Part shown: piece after piece, positions 17,924 through 27,630 of the stretch | Layout of the letters: each line of letters begins with the position of its first letter | Numbering within the stretch: position 1 is the first letter of the stretch | The notes under the pieces: generated by a model | Database searches by the model: none | Seen by the model: only the letters and a program-made list of their open reading frames with translations | What the model was told of the DNA's origin: nothing | Translations under genes and position numbers: made by a program | Assembly: GCF_017916455.1 (NCBI RefSeq) | Contig: NZ_JAFMSY010000001.1 | Coordinates: 2,029,977 to 2,093,976, forward strand | DNA: 64,000 nt | Source of the DNA: Nocardioides xinjiangensis | GTDB lineage: Bacteria > Actinomycetota > Actinomycetes > Propionibacteriales > Nocardioidaceae | Direction: 5' to 3'

Positions 17924-18313
17924 CTACTCGACCACCGACGCGGCCGCGGACCGGTCGGGCAGCTGCTGGAGTGCCCAGCCGTTGCCGTCGGGGTCGGCGA
18001 AGAACACGAACCGGCCCCACTGGAGCTCCTCCACCTCGCTGACCTCGACACCGCGCCCGACCAGCTCGGCGCGCACGGCGTCGGCGTCGGCGACCACCAT
18101 CTGGAGGTTGTCGAGCGAGCCGGGCTCGAGGCGGGTGAGCCCCTTGCCGAACGCGATGGAGCACGCCGACCCCGGCGGCGTCATCTGCACGAACCGCACG
18201 TCGTCGCTGACGACGTGGTCGTGGTCGGCGGCGAAGCCGACCCTCCCGTAGAACTCCTTGGCCCGGTCGACGTCGGTGACGGGCACCATCACCAGCTCCA
18301 GCTTCATGTCCAT
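17924..18313 (-). CDS. VOC-superfamily (glyoxalase-like) protein
   Basis: A 129-residue single-domain vicinal oxygen chelate protein. It starts MDMKLELVMVPVTDVDRAKEFY, has GRVGFAAD as the first beta-alpha unit and ends with FVFFADPDGNGWALQQLP, the typical DPDGN motif. Such proteins are metal-dependent lyases, dioxygenases or resistance proteins; the reaction here is unknown. It is divergent from the sulfonate island, with a 158-bp regulatory region between. Confidence 0.88.
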   Translation of the reverse strand: MDMKLELVMVPVTDVDRAKEFYGRVGFAADHDHVVSDDVRFVQMTPPGSACSIAFGKGLTRLEPGSLDNLQMVVADADAVRAELVGRGVEVSEVEELQWGRFVFFADPDGNGWALQQLPDRSAAASVVE

Positions 18314-18419
18314 GCTCCGAGGCTAGGGCCGACCCAGGCCGACCGCCGGCCGCTCTCGCGTCCGACTCGCGTCCGACTCGCGACCACCTGCGGGCAACGG
18401 GGGTGCGCGTGTGTTATCT

Positions 18420-18434
18420 CTAGTAACCCACTAG
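18420..18434. promoter_or_regulatory. candidate operator CTAGT-N5-ACTAG upstream of the sulfonate island
   Basis: A perfect 15-bp inverted repeat, CTAGTAACCCACTAG, sits 37 bases before the ATG of the first monooxygenase, in an AT-rich island within otherwise very GC-rich DNA. CTAG is rare in bacterial genomes, so two copies in 15 bp stand out. Position and symmetry fit a repressor or activator site for sulfur-starvation control. The cognate regulator is not in the window. Confidence 0.5.
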
Positions 18435-18471
18435 ACAATAGCCCGATACGCAGCGCAGGAAGGCTCGCTCG

Positions 18472-19533
18472 ATGGAGTTCCTCTGGTACATCCCCAACCA
18501 GGTCACCCCGGGTCACCGGCTCGACGACACCGTCGCGGAGCACAACAGCCTCGGCCGTCTCACGAGACTGGCGCGTCTCACCGAGGACCACGGTTGGGGC
18601 GGCGCGCTCATCGGCACCGGCTGGAAGCGGCCGGACACCTTCACCGTCGCCACCGCGCTGGTCGCGGCCACCACCACGTTCAACCCGCTAATCGCGATCC
18701 GCCCCGGCTACTGGACGCCCGCCCACTTCGCCTCGTCCGCGGCGACGCTCGACCAGCTCAGCGGCGGGCGGGTGAAGGTCAACATCGTCTCGGGGCCGGA
18801 CCACCAGCCGGAGTACGGCGACGACGAGGGCGACCAGGCGCAGCGCTACGCCCGCACGCGCGAGTTCATGCGGCTCGTGCGGCGCTACTGGACCGAGGAC
18901 GACATCACCGTAGAAGGCGAGCACTACACCGCCGAGGGCGCCACCCTCGAGCACAAGCCGGTCGTCCGCGAGGGCCGACCGCACCCGCAGCTCTACTTCG
19001 GCGGCGCCTCCGAGGCCGCCCAGCGCACCGCCGCCGCCGAGGCGGACGTCCAGCTCTTCTGGGGCGAGCCGCTCGACGGCGTCGCCGCCCGCATCGAGCA
19101 CCTGCGCGCGCTCAGCGCCGAGCTCGCCCGGGACCTCCCGCCGCTCGAGTACGGCCTGCGCATCACCACGCTGGTGCGGAACACGACCGAGGAGGCGTGG
19201 GCCGACGCCGAGGCCAAGGTCGCCGCGATGGCCGCGGGCCAGGACGAGTCGGCCGCCGACCCGGGACGCCGCGTGGCCGTCGGGCAGCAGCGGCTGCTCG
19301 ACCTGGCCGGACGCGGCGACGTCCTCGACGACTGCCTCTACACCGCGCCCGGCCGCGTGGGCGGCGGCGGCGCCGGCACGACGTGGCTCGTCGGCTCCGC
19401 GGACGACGTCGCCAAGGCGCTGCGCCGGTACGCCGACCTCGGCGTCACCCACTTCGTCCTCAGCGACACGCCGTACGAGCGTGAGATCGCCCGCGTCGGC
19501 GATGCCCTCCTGCCGCTCCTCCGCCCGGCCTGA
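18472..19533 (+). CDS. FMNH2-dependent alkanesulfonate monooxygenase-like protein (SsuD type)
   Basis: A 353-residue bacterial luciferase-family flavin monooxygenase. MEFLWYIPNQ replaces the usual SsuD N-terminal strand. It has the conserved NPLIAIRPGYWTP, GGRVKVNIVSG and YARTREFMRLVRRYW blocks, and YFGGASEAAQ, the phosphate/flavin loop. SsuD enzymes release sulfite from alkanesulfonates using reduced flavin from a partner reductase. It is followed by an ABC transporter with a sulfonate-type lipoprotein and a second monooxygenase, so the whole run reads as a sulfonate or sulfone use island. No SsuE-type flavin reductase is nearby. It stands 96 bp upstream of the lipoprotein gene, which has its own AT-rich upstream region. 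Confidence 0.88.
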   Translation: MEFLWYIPNQVTPGHRLDDTVAEHNSLGRLTRLARLTEDHGWGGALIGTGWKRPDTFTVATALVAATTTFNPLIAIRPGYWTPAHFASSAATLDQLSGGRVKVNIVSGPDHQPEYGDDEGDQAQRYARTREFMRLVRRYWTEDDITVEGEHYTAEGATLEHKPVVREGRPHPQLYFGGASEAAQRTAAAEADVQLFWGEPLDGVAARIEHLRALSAELARDLPPLEYGLRITTLVRNTTEEAWADAEAKVAAMAAGQDESAADPGRRVAVGQQRLLDLAGRGDVLDDCLYTAPGRVGGGGAGTTWLVGSADDVAKALRRYADLGVTHFVLSDTPYEREIARVGDALLPLLRPA

Positions 19534-19629
19534 GGAAGGCGCCGGGTGCAAGGGAGAACCGCGCGCGCAATGTGCAGTAAAACGACCAAACTTGTGTACT
19601 TTAGTTCCGACCCGAGAAGGAGAACACCC

Positions 19630-20682
19630 ATGCCACGACGAGGGCCACACCGCCCCCTGATCCACACCGCCCTGCTGACGACCGTCGGCCTGCTCGCGCT
19701 GTCCGCCTGCGGCGGTGCCGAGGCCGGGCCGCGGCTCGAGCTGTCCGCCGCCCTGCCCGACGCCCCTGCCGAGGGCACCGTCCTCCGCGTGGGCGACCCG
19801 GCCACGCAGGTCGCCCTGGAGACCTCCGGCATGATCGACGAGCTCGACGTCGAGGTCGAGTGGGCCAACGTCACCGGCGGACCGAAGACGCTCGAGGCCT
19901 TCCGCGCCGACGCCATCGACATCGGCTCCGTGGCCGACATCCCGCCCCTCTTCGCGCACTGGACCGGCACGGACGTCCGCATCGTCGCCGCCCGGGAGAC
20001 CGTGGACCCGATGGAGCACCCGACCTACGAGCTCGGTGTCGCGCCCGGCGTGGACGTGCGGAGCACCGAGGACCTGAAGGGCAAGACGATCGCCTACAGC
20101 CCCGGCCAGGCGCAGGGCGCGCTGGTGCTCAACGTGCTGCGCGAGGCCGGCCTCACCCAGGACGACGTCGAGTTCGTCGAGATGCAGAGCGTCGACGACG
20201 CGTTCTCGGTCGCGCTGGCCAGCAAGCAGGTCGACGTCGCCCCGCTGGGGCAGACGCTCGCCAAGACCTACCTCGCGAAGTACGAGCAGGACGGCGCCAC
20301 CACCATCGACCCCGGTGTGCGCGACGACGCCTGGACGCTCTACACGCCGACCGCCGTCGTGCAGGACGCCGACAAGGCGGCCGCGATCAAGGAGTACGTC
20401 GCCATCTGGGCGAAGGCGCAGCAGTGGATCTCCGACAACCCCGACGAGTTCGCCGAGGCCTACTACGTCGACCACGAGGGCCTCTCGCCCGAGGACGCGC
20501 AGCACGTCGTCGAAGCCCTCGGCGAGTTCACGGTGCCGACGAGCTGGGACGAGTTCATCGCTCGCCACCAGGAGACGGTGGACACCCTGGTCGAGGCGCA
20601 GGACCAGGAGCCCCTGGACGTGGAGACGCTCTACGACCGCCGGTTCGAGAAGGCCATCGCGGCCGCGGTCGGCGGGTCGTGA
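19630..20682 (+). CDS. sulfonate/nitrate-type ABC transporter substrate-binding lipoprotein (SsuA-like)
   Basis: A 350-residue periplasmic-type binding protein with a lipoprotein signal: a hydrophobic stretch ending LLALSAC, lipidated Cys at residue 27. The body is an SsuA/TauA-like fold: VLRVGDPATQVALE, GGPKTLEAFRADAIDIGSVA and DLKGKTIAYSPGQAQGAL. The ATG at 19630 is preceded by GAGAAGGAGAAC. An AT-rich stretch just upstream (GTAAAACGACC, TTGTGTACTTTAG) probably holds a promoter. Its stop overlaps the permease start (TGATG). It delivers an organosulfur substrate to the permease; taurine, aliphatic or aromatic sulfonates are all possible. Confidence 0.9.
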   Translation: MPRRGPHRPLIHTALLTTVGLLALSACGGAEAGPRLELSAALPDAPAEGTVLRVGDPATQVALETSGMIDELDVEVEWANVTGGPKTLEAFRADAIDIGSVADIPPLFAHWTGTDVRIVAARETVDPMEHPTYELGVAPGVDVRSTEDLKGKTIAYSPGQAQGALVLNVLREAGLTQDDVEFVEMQSVDDAFSVALASKQVDVAPLGQTLAKTYLAKYEQDGATTIDPGVRDDAWTLYTPTAVVQDADKAAAIKEYVAIWAKAQQWISDNPDEFAEAYYVDHEGLSPEDAQHVVEALGEFTVPTSWDEFIARHQETVDTLVEAQDQEPLDVETLYDRRFEKAIAAAVGGS

Positions 20683-21518
20683 TGGCCACGCTCACCGCAC
20701 CCTCGCGCCCAGTCGCGACCGCGCAGGACGTCCGTCCGGTCCGGCGGCGGCTCGGTCCCGGCGAGCCGATCCGCTTCGGCGGGCTCGTCGGCATCGTCGC
20801 CCTGCTCGCAGCGTGGGTCGTCGGCTCGGCCACCGGCCTGCTGGACCCCCGCACGCTGACGGAGCCCTGGACGGTCCTCGAGACGGCGGGCATGCTCGTG
20901 GAGAACGGGCGGCTGCAGGAGAGCCTGGTGACCTCGGGCGTCCGCGCGGCGCTCGGCCTCGGCCTCGGCGTGGCCGTCGGCACGGTCCTGGCGCTGGTCT
21001 CCGGACTGTCCCGGATCGGCGAGTCGTTCATCGACGGGCCGATCCAGGTCAAGCGCTCGATCCCGACGCTCGCCCTGATCCCGCTGCTCATCCTGTGGCT
21101 GGGGATCGGCGAGCCGATGAAGATCATCACCATCGCCCTGGCCGTCTTCGTGCCCGTCTACATCCACACCCACAACGGCCTGCGCACCATCGAGGGCCGT
21201 TACGCCGAGCTCGCCGAGACCCTCGGCGTGACCCGCGGCGAGTTCATCCGCCACGTGGTGCTGCCCGGCGCCATGCCGGGCTTCCTGCTCGGCATGCGCT
21301 TCGCGGTGACCTCGTCGCTGCTCGCACTCGTCGTCGTCGAGGTCATCAACGCCACGAGCGGGATCGGCCACATGATCACGCTCGCGTCCAACTACGGGCA
21401 GACCGACATCATCGTCGTCGGCCTGGTCGTCTACGCGCTGCTCGGCGTCACCGCCGACGCGGCGGTCCGGCTCATCGAGAGGAAGGCCCTGTCATGGCGT
21501 CGCACCCTGGCCAGCTGA
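20682..21518 (+). CDS. ABC transporter permease (SsuC-like)
   Basis: A 278-residue inner-membrane permease with about six membrane segments. The BPD_transp_1 domain has the coupling motif ELAETLGVTRGEFIRHVVLPGAMPGF, which contains the EAA loop that contacts the ATPase. The start ATG lies inside the upstream stop (TGATG), and the 3' end overlaps the ATPase gene by 25 bases. This tight packing indicates one transcript with the lipoprotein and ATPase. Confidence 0.92.
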   Translation: MATLTAPSRPVATAQDVRPVRRRLGPGEPIRFGGLVGIVALLAAWVVGSATGLLDPRTLTEPWTVLETAGMLVENGRLQESLVTSGVRAALGLGLGVAVGTVLALVSGLSRIGESFIDGPIQVKRSIPTLALIPLLILWLGIGEPMKIITIALAVFVPVYIHTHNGLRTIEGRYAELAETLGVTRGEFIRHVVLPGAMPGFLLGMRFAVTSSLLALVVVEVINATSGIGHMITLASNYGQTDIIVVGLVVYALLGVTADAAVRLIERKALSWRRTLAS

Positions 21519-22276
21519 CCCCCGCGGTGCGGGTGAGGTCCCTGCACCGCAGCTTCAACGAGACGGGCGGTGTGCTCAACGGCCTCGACCTCGACATCGC
21601 GCCCGGCGAGTTCGTGGCCCTCCTCGGGCGCAGCGGATCGGGCAAGAGCACCCTGCTCCGCGCCCTCGCAGGTCTCGACCGCGGCGTCGCCGGCACCGGC
21701 GTCATCGACGTCCCCGAGAAGGTCTCGGTCGTCTTCCAGGACTCCCGGCTGCTGCCGTGGAAGCGCCTGCTCGACAACGTCGTGTTCGGGCTCCGCAGCC
21801 GCGACGCCGCCGAGCGCGGGTCGCAGGCGCTCGCGGAGGTCGGCCTCGGCGGCCGTGAGAAGGCCTGGCCCCACGAGCTGTCGGGCGGGGAGCAGCAACG
21901 TGCCTCGCTCGCGCGGTCCCTGGTCCGCGACCCCCAGCTGCTGCTGGCCGACGAGCCGTTCGGTGCCCTCGACGCGCTGACGCGCATCCGCATGCACACC
22001 CTGCTGCGCAAGCTCTGCGAGGTGCACCGGCCGGCCGTGCTGCTGGTGACCCACGACGTCGACGAGGCGATCGTCCTGGCCGACCGCGTCATCGTGCTCG
22101 ACGGCGGCGTCGTGCGTCACGACGCACGCATCGACCTCGGCACCCGCCGCTCGCAGGCCGACCCGGCGTTCGCGCTGCTGCGCTCGCGGCTGCTCGCCGA
22201 GCTGGGCGTCGAGGACGACCACGACGCCGTGCCCGGACGCCACGCCGACCTCCCCGTGGAGAGGGCCGCCTCGTGA
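21494..22276 (+). CDS. ABC transporter ATP-binding protein (SsuB-like)
   Basis: A 260-residue ATPase. Walker A is G45-RSGSGKS52, the Q-loop is VVFQDSRLLPWK, the signature is LSGGEQQR (129-136) and Walker B is LLLADEPFGALD, with the switch His in LLVTHDVDEA. The short Q-loop sequence SRLLPW is typical of the nitrate/sulfonate/taurine ATPases. It overlaps the permease and its stop overlaps the GTG of the next monooxygenase, so it is in the middle of an operon. Confidence 0.93.
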   Translation: MASHPGQLTPAVRVRSLHRSFNETGGVLNGLDLDIAPGEFVALLGRSGSGKSTLLRALAGLDRGVAGTGVIDVPEKVSVVFQDSRLLPWKRLLDNVVFGLRSRDAAERGSQALAEVGLGGREKAWPHELSGGEQQRASLARSLVRDPQLLLADEPFGALDALTRIRMHTLLRKLCEVHRPAVLLVTHDVDEAIVLADRVIVLDGGVVRHDARIDLGTRRSQADPAFALLRSRLLAELGVEDDHDAVPGRHADLPVERAAS

Positions 22277-23622
22277 CCGCTCAGCTGCACCTCAACCTGT
22301 TCATCTACCCCGACGGCCACCACGAGGCGGCCTGGCGGCGCCCGGAGTCGCAGCCCGAGCGGATCACCGACATCACCTACTACCAGGAGCTGGCCCAGCG
22401 TGCCGAGGCGGCGAAGCTCGACGCGGTCTTCTTCGCCGACGGCCCGGCGCTGGCCGACAACATCCGCTACGCCGCGCGCGGCGGGCTCGAGCCGATCACC
22501 AAGATGACCGCGATCGCCGCGGCCACGGAGCGGATCGGTGTGATCGGAACGTCGTCGACGACCTACAACGAGCCCTACAACCTGGCCCGGCAGTTCGCCT
22601 CGCTCGACCACCTCAGCAACGGGCGGGTCGGGTGGAACATCGTCACCACCTCCTCGGCCGCGGCGGCGCACAACTTCGGCCTCGACGCGCACCCCGCCCA
22701 CGCCCAGCGCTACGAGCGCGCCGAGGAGTTCCTGGACGTCGTCACCAAGCTGTGGGACAGCTGGGAGGACGACGCGGTCCTCGCCGACCGCGCGAGCGGC
22801 ATCTACGCCGACACCGACAAGATCCATCGCATCGACCACGTGGGACCGCACTTCTCGGTCGCCGGACCCCTCAACGCGCCGCGCTCGCCGCAGGGACGGC
22901 CGGTCTACGTGCAGGCGGGGTCGTCGGAGGACGGCAGGGCGTTCGCGGCCCGCTGGGCGGAGGCGATCTTCACCGCGCACCAGACCCTGGAGAACGCCCG
23001 GGAGTTCTACGCCGACATCAAGTCGCGGACCCGATCCCAGGGCCGTGACCCCCGCCAGCTCAAGGTGCTGCCCGGCATCAGCCCGTTCATCGCGTCGACG
23101 GCCGCCGAGGCCCGCGCGCTGGAGGAGGAGTTCAACGACCTCACCCAGCCGGCGTACTCCCTCAGGCAGCTGAGCAACCTCGTCGGCGTCGACCTGACGG
23201 CGTACGACCTCGACGGGCCGTTCCCGACCGAGGTCGTGGCGCCCGTGGGGGAGCGCGCCTTCCACAGCCGCTCGCAGCTGGTGCTCGACATCGTGGCCCG
23301 CGAGGACCCGACCATCCGGCAGCTGTGCCACCGCCTGGCCGGTGCGCGCGGTCACCGCGTGGTGGCGGGCACCCCGGTCGACGTCGCCGACACCATGCAG
23401 GAGTGGGCCGAGAACGGCGCCGCCGACGGGTTCAACGTGATGCCGCCGTGGCTCCCAGGTGGGATCGAGGTCTTCATCGAGGAGGTCGTGCCGATCCTGC
23501 GCCGCCGCGGCTTGTTCCGCAGCGAGTACACCGGACGCACGCTGCGCGACCACCTCGGCCTCGACCGCCCCGACAGCCAGTACGCCCCCCGACCCGCCTC
23601 GATCCAGAAGGAGACTGCATGA
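22273..23622 (+). CDS. NtaA/SnaA/DszA-family FMNH2-dependent monooxygenase
   Basis: A 449-residue flavin monooxygenase of the NtaA/SnaA/DszA (SoxA) branch. Family landmarks are [63 protein letters not shown] and [13 protein letters not shown]. Relatives open sulfones (dibenzothiophene sulfone), nitrilotriacetate and other bulky substrates with reduced FMN. In this island it probably works beside the SsuD-like enzyme on a different organosulfur compound. Start is a GTG inside the preceding stop (GTGA). The stop overlaps the reductase gene start (ATGA). Confidence 0.88.
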   Translation: MTAQLHLNLFIYPDGHHEAAWRRPESQPERITDITYYQELAQRAEAAKLDAVFFADGPALADNIRYAARGGLEPITKMTAIAAATERIGVIGTSSTTYNEPYNLARQFASLDHLSNGRVGWNIVTTSSAAAAHNFGLDAHPAHAQRYERAEEFLDVVTKLWDSWEDDAVLADRASGIYADTDKIHRIDHVGPHFSVAGPLNAPRSPQGRPVYVQAGSSEDGRAFAARWAEAIFTAHQTLENAREFYADIKSRTRSQGRDPRQLKVLPGISPFIASTAAEARALEEEFNDLTQPAYSLRQLSNLVGVDLTAYDLDGPFPTEVVAPVGERAFHSRSQLVLDIVAREDPTIRQLCHRLAGARGHRVVAGTPVDVADTMQEWAENGAADGFNVMPPWLPGGIEVFIEEVVPILRRRGLFRSEYTGRTLRDHLGLDRPDSQYAPRPASIQKETA

Positions 23623-24665
23623 GCTACGAGTCCTACCGGCCGCTGGGCCGCACCGGCGTCCAGGTCAGCCCGCTGACCCTCGGCGCCATGATGTTCGGCG
23701 AGTGGGGCAACCCCGACCACGACGAGTCGATCGCCATCATCCACCGTGCCCTCGACGCCGGCATCAACGTCATCGACACCGCCGACGTCTACGCCCGCGG
23801 CGAGTCCGAGGAGATCGTCGGCAAGGCGCTCCGGGCGCGCAGCGGCAGTCGCGACGACGTCTTCCTGGCCACCAAGTTCCACGGCAGCATGCACGACGAG
23901 GACCCCAACCAGGCGGGCAGCTCGCGGCGGTGGATCATCCGCGAGGTCGAGCACTCGCTGCGCCGCCTGCAGACCGACCACATCGACCTCTACCAGGTCC
24001 ACCGGCCCCGCCCCGAGGTCGACGTCGACGAGACGCTCGGCGCGCTGACCGACCTGGTCCGGCAGGGCAAGGTGCGCTACATCGGCACGTCCACGTTCCT
24101 GCCGTCGCAGGTGGTGGAGGCGCAGTGGGTCGCGGAGAAGCGGCAGCGGGAGCGTCCCGTCACCGAGCAGCCGCCGTACTCGATCCTCGCCCGCGAGGTC
24201 GAGCGCGACATCCTGCCGACCGCGCAGAAGTACGGCCTCGGGGTCCTGCCGTGGAGCCCGCTCGCCGGGGGGTGGCTGTCGGGCCGCTACCGCCGGGGCG
24301 AGGACCCGCAGGTGACCTCGAGCCGGCTGCGGCGCCAGCCCGCGCGGCACGACCCCGCGTCCCCGGAGAACAGGGTCAAGCTCGAGGCCGTGCACCAGCT
24401 GCAGGAGCTGGCCGACGACGCCGGTCTCTCCCTGATCCACCTCGCGCTGGGCTTCGTGCTCGCCCACCCGGCCGTCTCGTCGGCCATCATCGGCCCGCGC
24501 ACGCTCGAGCAGCTCGAGTCGCAGCTCGGCGTGGAGAAGGTCGTCCTGCCGCCCGACGTGCTGGACCGCATCGACGAGATCGTCCCGCCCGGCACCACGC
24601 TCAACGAGGCCGACCGGGGTTACGCACCTCCGGCGCTCGTGGAGGCGGCGCTCCGGCGCCGCTGA
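23619..24665 (+). CDS. aldo/keto reductase
   Basis: A 348-residue NADPH-type aldo/keto reductase. The catalytic tetrad is visible: Asp and Tyr in [16 protein letters not shown], Lys in FLATKFHG and His in LYQVHRP. The cofactor-binding C-terminal part is [17 protein letters not shown]. Overlap with the monooxygenase (ATGA) makes it the last gene of the island. It could reduce the aldehyde produced by desulfonation. Whether it could feed reduced flavin to the monooxygenases is open; the known flavin reductases are unrelated. Confidence 0.9.
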   Translation: MSYESYRPLGRTGVQVSPLTLGAMMFGEWGNPDHDESIAIIHRALDAGINVIDTADVYARGESEEIVGKALRARSGSRDDVFLATKFHGSMHDEDPNQAGSSRRWIIREVEHSLRRLQTDHIDLYQVHRPRPEVDVDETLGALTDLVRQGKVRYIGTSTFLPSQVVEAQWVAEKRQRERPVTEQPPYSILAREVERDILPTAQKYGLGVLPWSPLAGGWLSGRYRRGEDPQVTSSRLRRQPARHDPASPENRVKLEAVHQLQELADDAGLSLIHLALGFVLAHPAVSSAIIGPRTLEQLESQLGVEKVVLPPDVLDRIDEIVPPGTTLNEADRGYAPPALVEAALRRR

Positions 24666-24671
24666 CGTCCG

Positions 24672-24702
24672 CCGCCTGGTCCCACGGGGGAGGATCAGGC
24701 GG
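24672..24702. terminator. bidirectional stem-loop between the sulfonate island and the MFS gene
   Basis: Arms 24672-24682 and 24692-24702 (CCGCCTGGTCC against GGATCAGGCGG) pair over 11 bp with one G-T mismatch and a 9-nt loop, between two convergent genes. The right arm overlaps the MFS stop codon. Confidence 0.6.
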
Positions 24703-26086
24703 CGGGCGCCGCCCGCACCGCGGCCAGCACGCCCAGGACGCCGATGGCGACCGACAGCGCGTAGACCGCCGGGAACGGGTCGTGACCCGCCCTCTCGGCG
24801 GTCGCGTAGGCGATGCCGCTGACCGACAGCGCGAGGGCGGCACCCAGCGAGTCGGCCACGGTCAGGGCGGAGGAGTTGAAGCCCCGGTCCTCGTCGGTCG
24901 TCGCTGCGAGCATCGCCACCCCGGTGCGCGGGTAGGCGAACCCCATGCCGACGCTGGCCAGGACGTACGCCGCGACCGGCACGGCCGCGGGCACGCCGGC
25001 GCCGCCGGAGCGCAACCACACCAGCACGGCGATCCCGGCGACGCCGACCAGCACCACCGTCGTGCCGAAGCGCAGCGCGGCGACGTCGGAGACCCGCTCG
25101 CCCAGGCGCGATGACGCCTGGCTGGACGTCGCCCACACGACCCCCACGCAGGTCAGCGCGATGCCGGCCTGGCCCGGGGTGAGGTCCCAGCGCTCCTGGA
25201 GGACGTAGACGATGTAGGCCTCGGCGCAGAAGAACGACGCGGCCAGCAGGCCGCGCGTGGCGATGACCGATGGCAGGCCCCGGCCGCCGGTGAGCGTGCC
25301 GACGGGCAGCAGCGGCCGGAGGCCGACGACGACGAGCACGAACGCCCCGGCCGCGGCCGCGAGCGTCGCGCCGGTGCCGGAGCCCAGCAGCTCGAGCGCC
25401 AGCACGGCGGCCGCGGCCAGCACCGCCCAGCCGAGCCGCGAGCGTGAGGCGGCGCCGGGCTGCTCGGGCACCGGCTGGGAGCGCGCGGTGCCGGTGACCA
25501 GCGCCGCCGCGACCGCCACCAGCACGACGATCCCCAGGAAGACCCAGCGCCAGCCGAGCGCGTGCGCGACGAACGCCGCCACGCCGGGTCCGAACAGCGC
25601 GGGCAGCACCCACGCGGCGGCGAACGACGCGAACACCGCGCCCTGCAGCCGTGCGGGGTAGACGAGCCCCACCAGCACGTAGGCCACCACGATCATGGCG
25701 CCGCTGCCGAGCCCCTGCACGATGCGCCCGAGGACGAACACCTCCATCCCCCACGCCGTGCCGCACACGGCGAGGCCGAAGGAGAAGGTGGCCAGCGACG
25801 CCAGCAGCGGCTGCAGCGGTCCGCGCCGGTCGGTCCACATGCCGGCTCCGACCATCCCCACCACGCCGCTGGCGAAGGGCGCTGCGAAGGCCAGCGCGTA
25901 GAGGTCGAAGCCGTCGAGGCTGCGGGCCACCGTCGGCATGACGGTGGTGACCGCCATGGACTCGAACGCCGCGAAGACGATGAGGGAGAACAGGCCGATG
26001 GTGGTCGTCGCGTAGGCCGGGGAGAGGAGGCCCCCGCGGGGGCGGCTCGTGCCCGACCCGGTGCCGGGGGTGGTGCTGCTGGTCAC
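24695..26086 (-). CDS. MFS transporter, 14-helix drug-efflux-like
   Basis: A 463-residue major facilitator with about 12-14 hydrophobic segments. Motif A is WTDRRGPLQP, following a Gly-rich helix. The N-terminal AVTTVMPTVARSLDG block is typical of the DHA2-type multidrug exporters. The start is a GTG at 26086 (VTSSTTPGTG). It is divergent from a luciferase-like gene (87-bp gap), so the two probably share a control region. Substrate is unknown. Confidence 0.88.
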   Translation of the reverse strand: MTSSTTPGTGSGTSRPRGGLLSPAYATTTIGLFSLIVFAAFESMAVTTVMPTVARSLDGFDLYALAFAAPFASGVVGMVGAGMWTDRRGPLQPLLASLATFSFGLAVCGTAWGMEVFVLGRIVQGLGSGAMIVVAYVLVGLVYPARLQGAVFASFAAAWVLPALFGPGVAAFVAHALGWRWVFLGIVVLVAVAAALVTGTARSQPVPEQPGAASRSRLGWAVLAAAAVLALELLGSGTGATLAAAAGAFVLVVVGLRPLLPVGTLTGGRGLPSVIATRGLLAASFFCAEAYIVYVLQERWDLTPGQAGIALTCVGVVWATSSQASSRLGERVSDVAALRFGTTVVLVGVAGIAVLVWLRSGGAGVPAAVPVAAYVLASVGMGFAYPRTGVAMLAATTDEDRGFNSSALTVADSLGAALALSVSGIAYATAERAGHDPFPAVYALSVAIGVLGVLAAVRAAPAA

Positions 26087-26173
26087 TGTCGAGACGGTAT
26101 GACCTCGGCCGCACCCGGGGGCACCCGGGTGGTGCGCCGGAATAACCGGGCACGCCGGCACGCTGGGCCGACA

Positions 26174-27208
26174 GTGACTGCCCTCTCCGTGCTCGACCTC
26201 GTGCCCGTCCGCAGCGACCAGAACACCGGCGACGCCATCGCCGCCTCGCGCAGCCTGGCGCGGGTCGCCGACGAGCTGGGCTACCGCCGCTACTGGGTGG
26301 CCGAGCACCACAACATGCCGGCCGTCGCGGCGACGAACCCGCCGGTCCTCATCGCGATGCTCGCCGCCGCCACCGAGCGGATCCGGCTCGGCTCGGGCGG
26401 CGTGATGCTGCCCAACCACGCGCCGCTCGTCGTGGCGGAGCAATTCGCGCTGCTGGAGGCCGCCTTCCCCGGCCGCATCGACCTGGGCATCGGCCGCGCG
26501 CCCGGCACGGACCCGTTGACCAGGTACGTCCTGCGGGGCGGCAGCGCGGAGTCGGCCGACGAGGCCGTGAGCAAGTTCCCCGACTACGTGGAGGACATCC
26601 GCACCCTGATGACCTCCGACGGCGTCGAGCTCCAGGTCGGCCCGCGCCGCCAGCCCCTCCGGGCTACCCCCTCCGCCCGGTCCGTCGCGGACATCTGGCT
26701 GCTGGGATCGAGCGACTACTCCGCCCGCCTCGCCGCGGAGAAGGGGCTGCCCTACGTGTTCGCGCACCACTTCTCCGGCGAGGGGACCGCCGTCGCGCTG
26801 GACCTCTACCGGTCGTCGTACCAGCCCTCACCGGAGTACCCGGAGCCGCGCACGTTCCTCACCGTCAACGCCGTCGTGGCCGAGACCGAGGAGGAGGCGC
26901 GCCGCCAGGCGCTGCCGAACGTGCAGCAGATGCTCGCCCTGCGCACCGGTGGGCCGCTGCTGGCGCAGCGGCTCGTCGAGGAGGCGGAGGCCGTCGAGAT
27001 GACGCCCGACCAGCGGGCGTTCGGGCAGGCCATGGCCAGCCGCTGGATCGTCGGCTCGCCCGACCAGGCGCGCGCCCGGCTCGAGGAGCTCGCGGCCGAG
27101 CACGGCGTCGACGAGGTGATGGTGCACCCCGTCGCCGGGGCGGCCACGGGGACCGACGTGCGCACCTCGCCGAACCGCGAGACGACGCTGCGGCTGCTGG
27201 CCGGCTGA
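26174..27208 (+). CDS. LLM class flavin-dependent oxidoreductase
   Basis: A 344-residue luciferase-like protein of the small subfamily that begins LSVLDLVPVRSDQ (the YhbW/MsnO8-type group). It has the RYWVAEHHNMPAVAATNPPVLI block, RIRLGSGGVMLPNHAPL and FPGRIDLGIGRAPG. Members are usually of unknown substrate and use F420 or FMN. The GTG at 26174 follows no strong ribosome site. It is divergent from the MFS exporter and converges with the iron-permease-like gene (3-bp gap). Confidence 0.87.
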   Translation: MTALSVLDLVPVRSDQNTGDAIAASRSLARVADELGYRRYWVAEHHNMPAVAATNPPVLIAMLAAATERIRLGSGGVMLPNHAPLVVAEQFALLEAAFPGRIDLGIGRAPGTDPLTRYVLRGGSAESADEAVSKFPDYVEDIRTLMTSDGVELQVGPRRQPLRATPSARSVADIWLLGSSDYSARLAAEKGLPYVFAHHFSGEGTAVALDLYRSSYQPSPEYPEPRTFLTVNAVVAETEEEARRQALPNVQQMLALRTGGPLLAQRLVEEAEAVEMTPDQRAFGQAMASRWIVGSPDQARARLEELAAEHGVDEVMVHPVAGAATGTDVRTSPNRETTLRLLAG

Positions 27209-27211
27209 GCC

Positions 27212-27610
27212 CTAGTGCCGCTCCTCCAGGCCGACCGCCTCGCGGAGCCTCGTGACGGCCTCGGTGAGCTCGGGGTCGTCGGCGGCACGTGACGCCATGA
27301 GCGCGGCGAGGGCCTCGGCCAGCACGTTGAGCTTCTCCTGCATGGCCTCGGTGCTGCGCCGCCCGGCGTTCTCGAGGAGCACCAGGAGCAGCAGCGAGAG
27401 GACCGCGCCGAAGGTGTGGATCGCCAGCTCCCACTTCGTGGTGCTGGTCCACAGCGGATAGCTGAGGGCCCAGATCGCGACGACGGCCACGCACACCGCG
27501 AAGAACGGTGCGCGGCTGATCAGCTTCGTCGACAGGTCGACGAACCGCTCGAACGGGTCGGGACCCGCCTTGTTCTCGCGGCTCTCCGCCGCGTCGGTGC
27601 GCTGCTCCAT
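27212..27610 (-). CDS. low-affinity iron permease family membrane protein
   Basis: A 132-residue protein with two membrane helices (about residues 32-51 and 64-82) and a cytosolic helical tail. The WELAIHTFGAVLSLLLLVLLEN stretch followed by R-x-T-E-A-M-x-x-K-L matches the bacterial relatives of yeast Fet4. Whether bacterial members move iron is unproven. It starts at an ATG at 27610 and is 20 bp downstream of the response regulator stop on the same strand, so it may be the last gene of that operon. Confidence 0.75.
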   Translation of the reverse strand: MEQRTDAAESRENKAGPDPFERFVDLSTKLISRAPFFAVCVAVVAIWALSYPLWTSTTKWELAIHTFGAVLSLLLLVLLENAGRRSTEAMQEKLNVLAEALAALMASRAADDPELTEAVTRLREAVGLEERH

Positions 27611-27630
27611 CCCCGGAACCTAGCGCCTGC

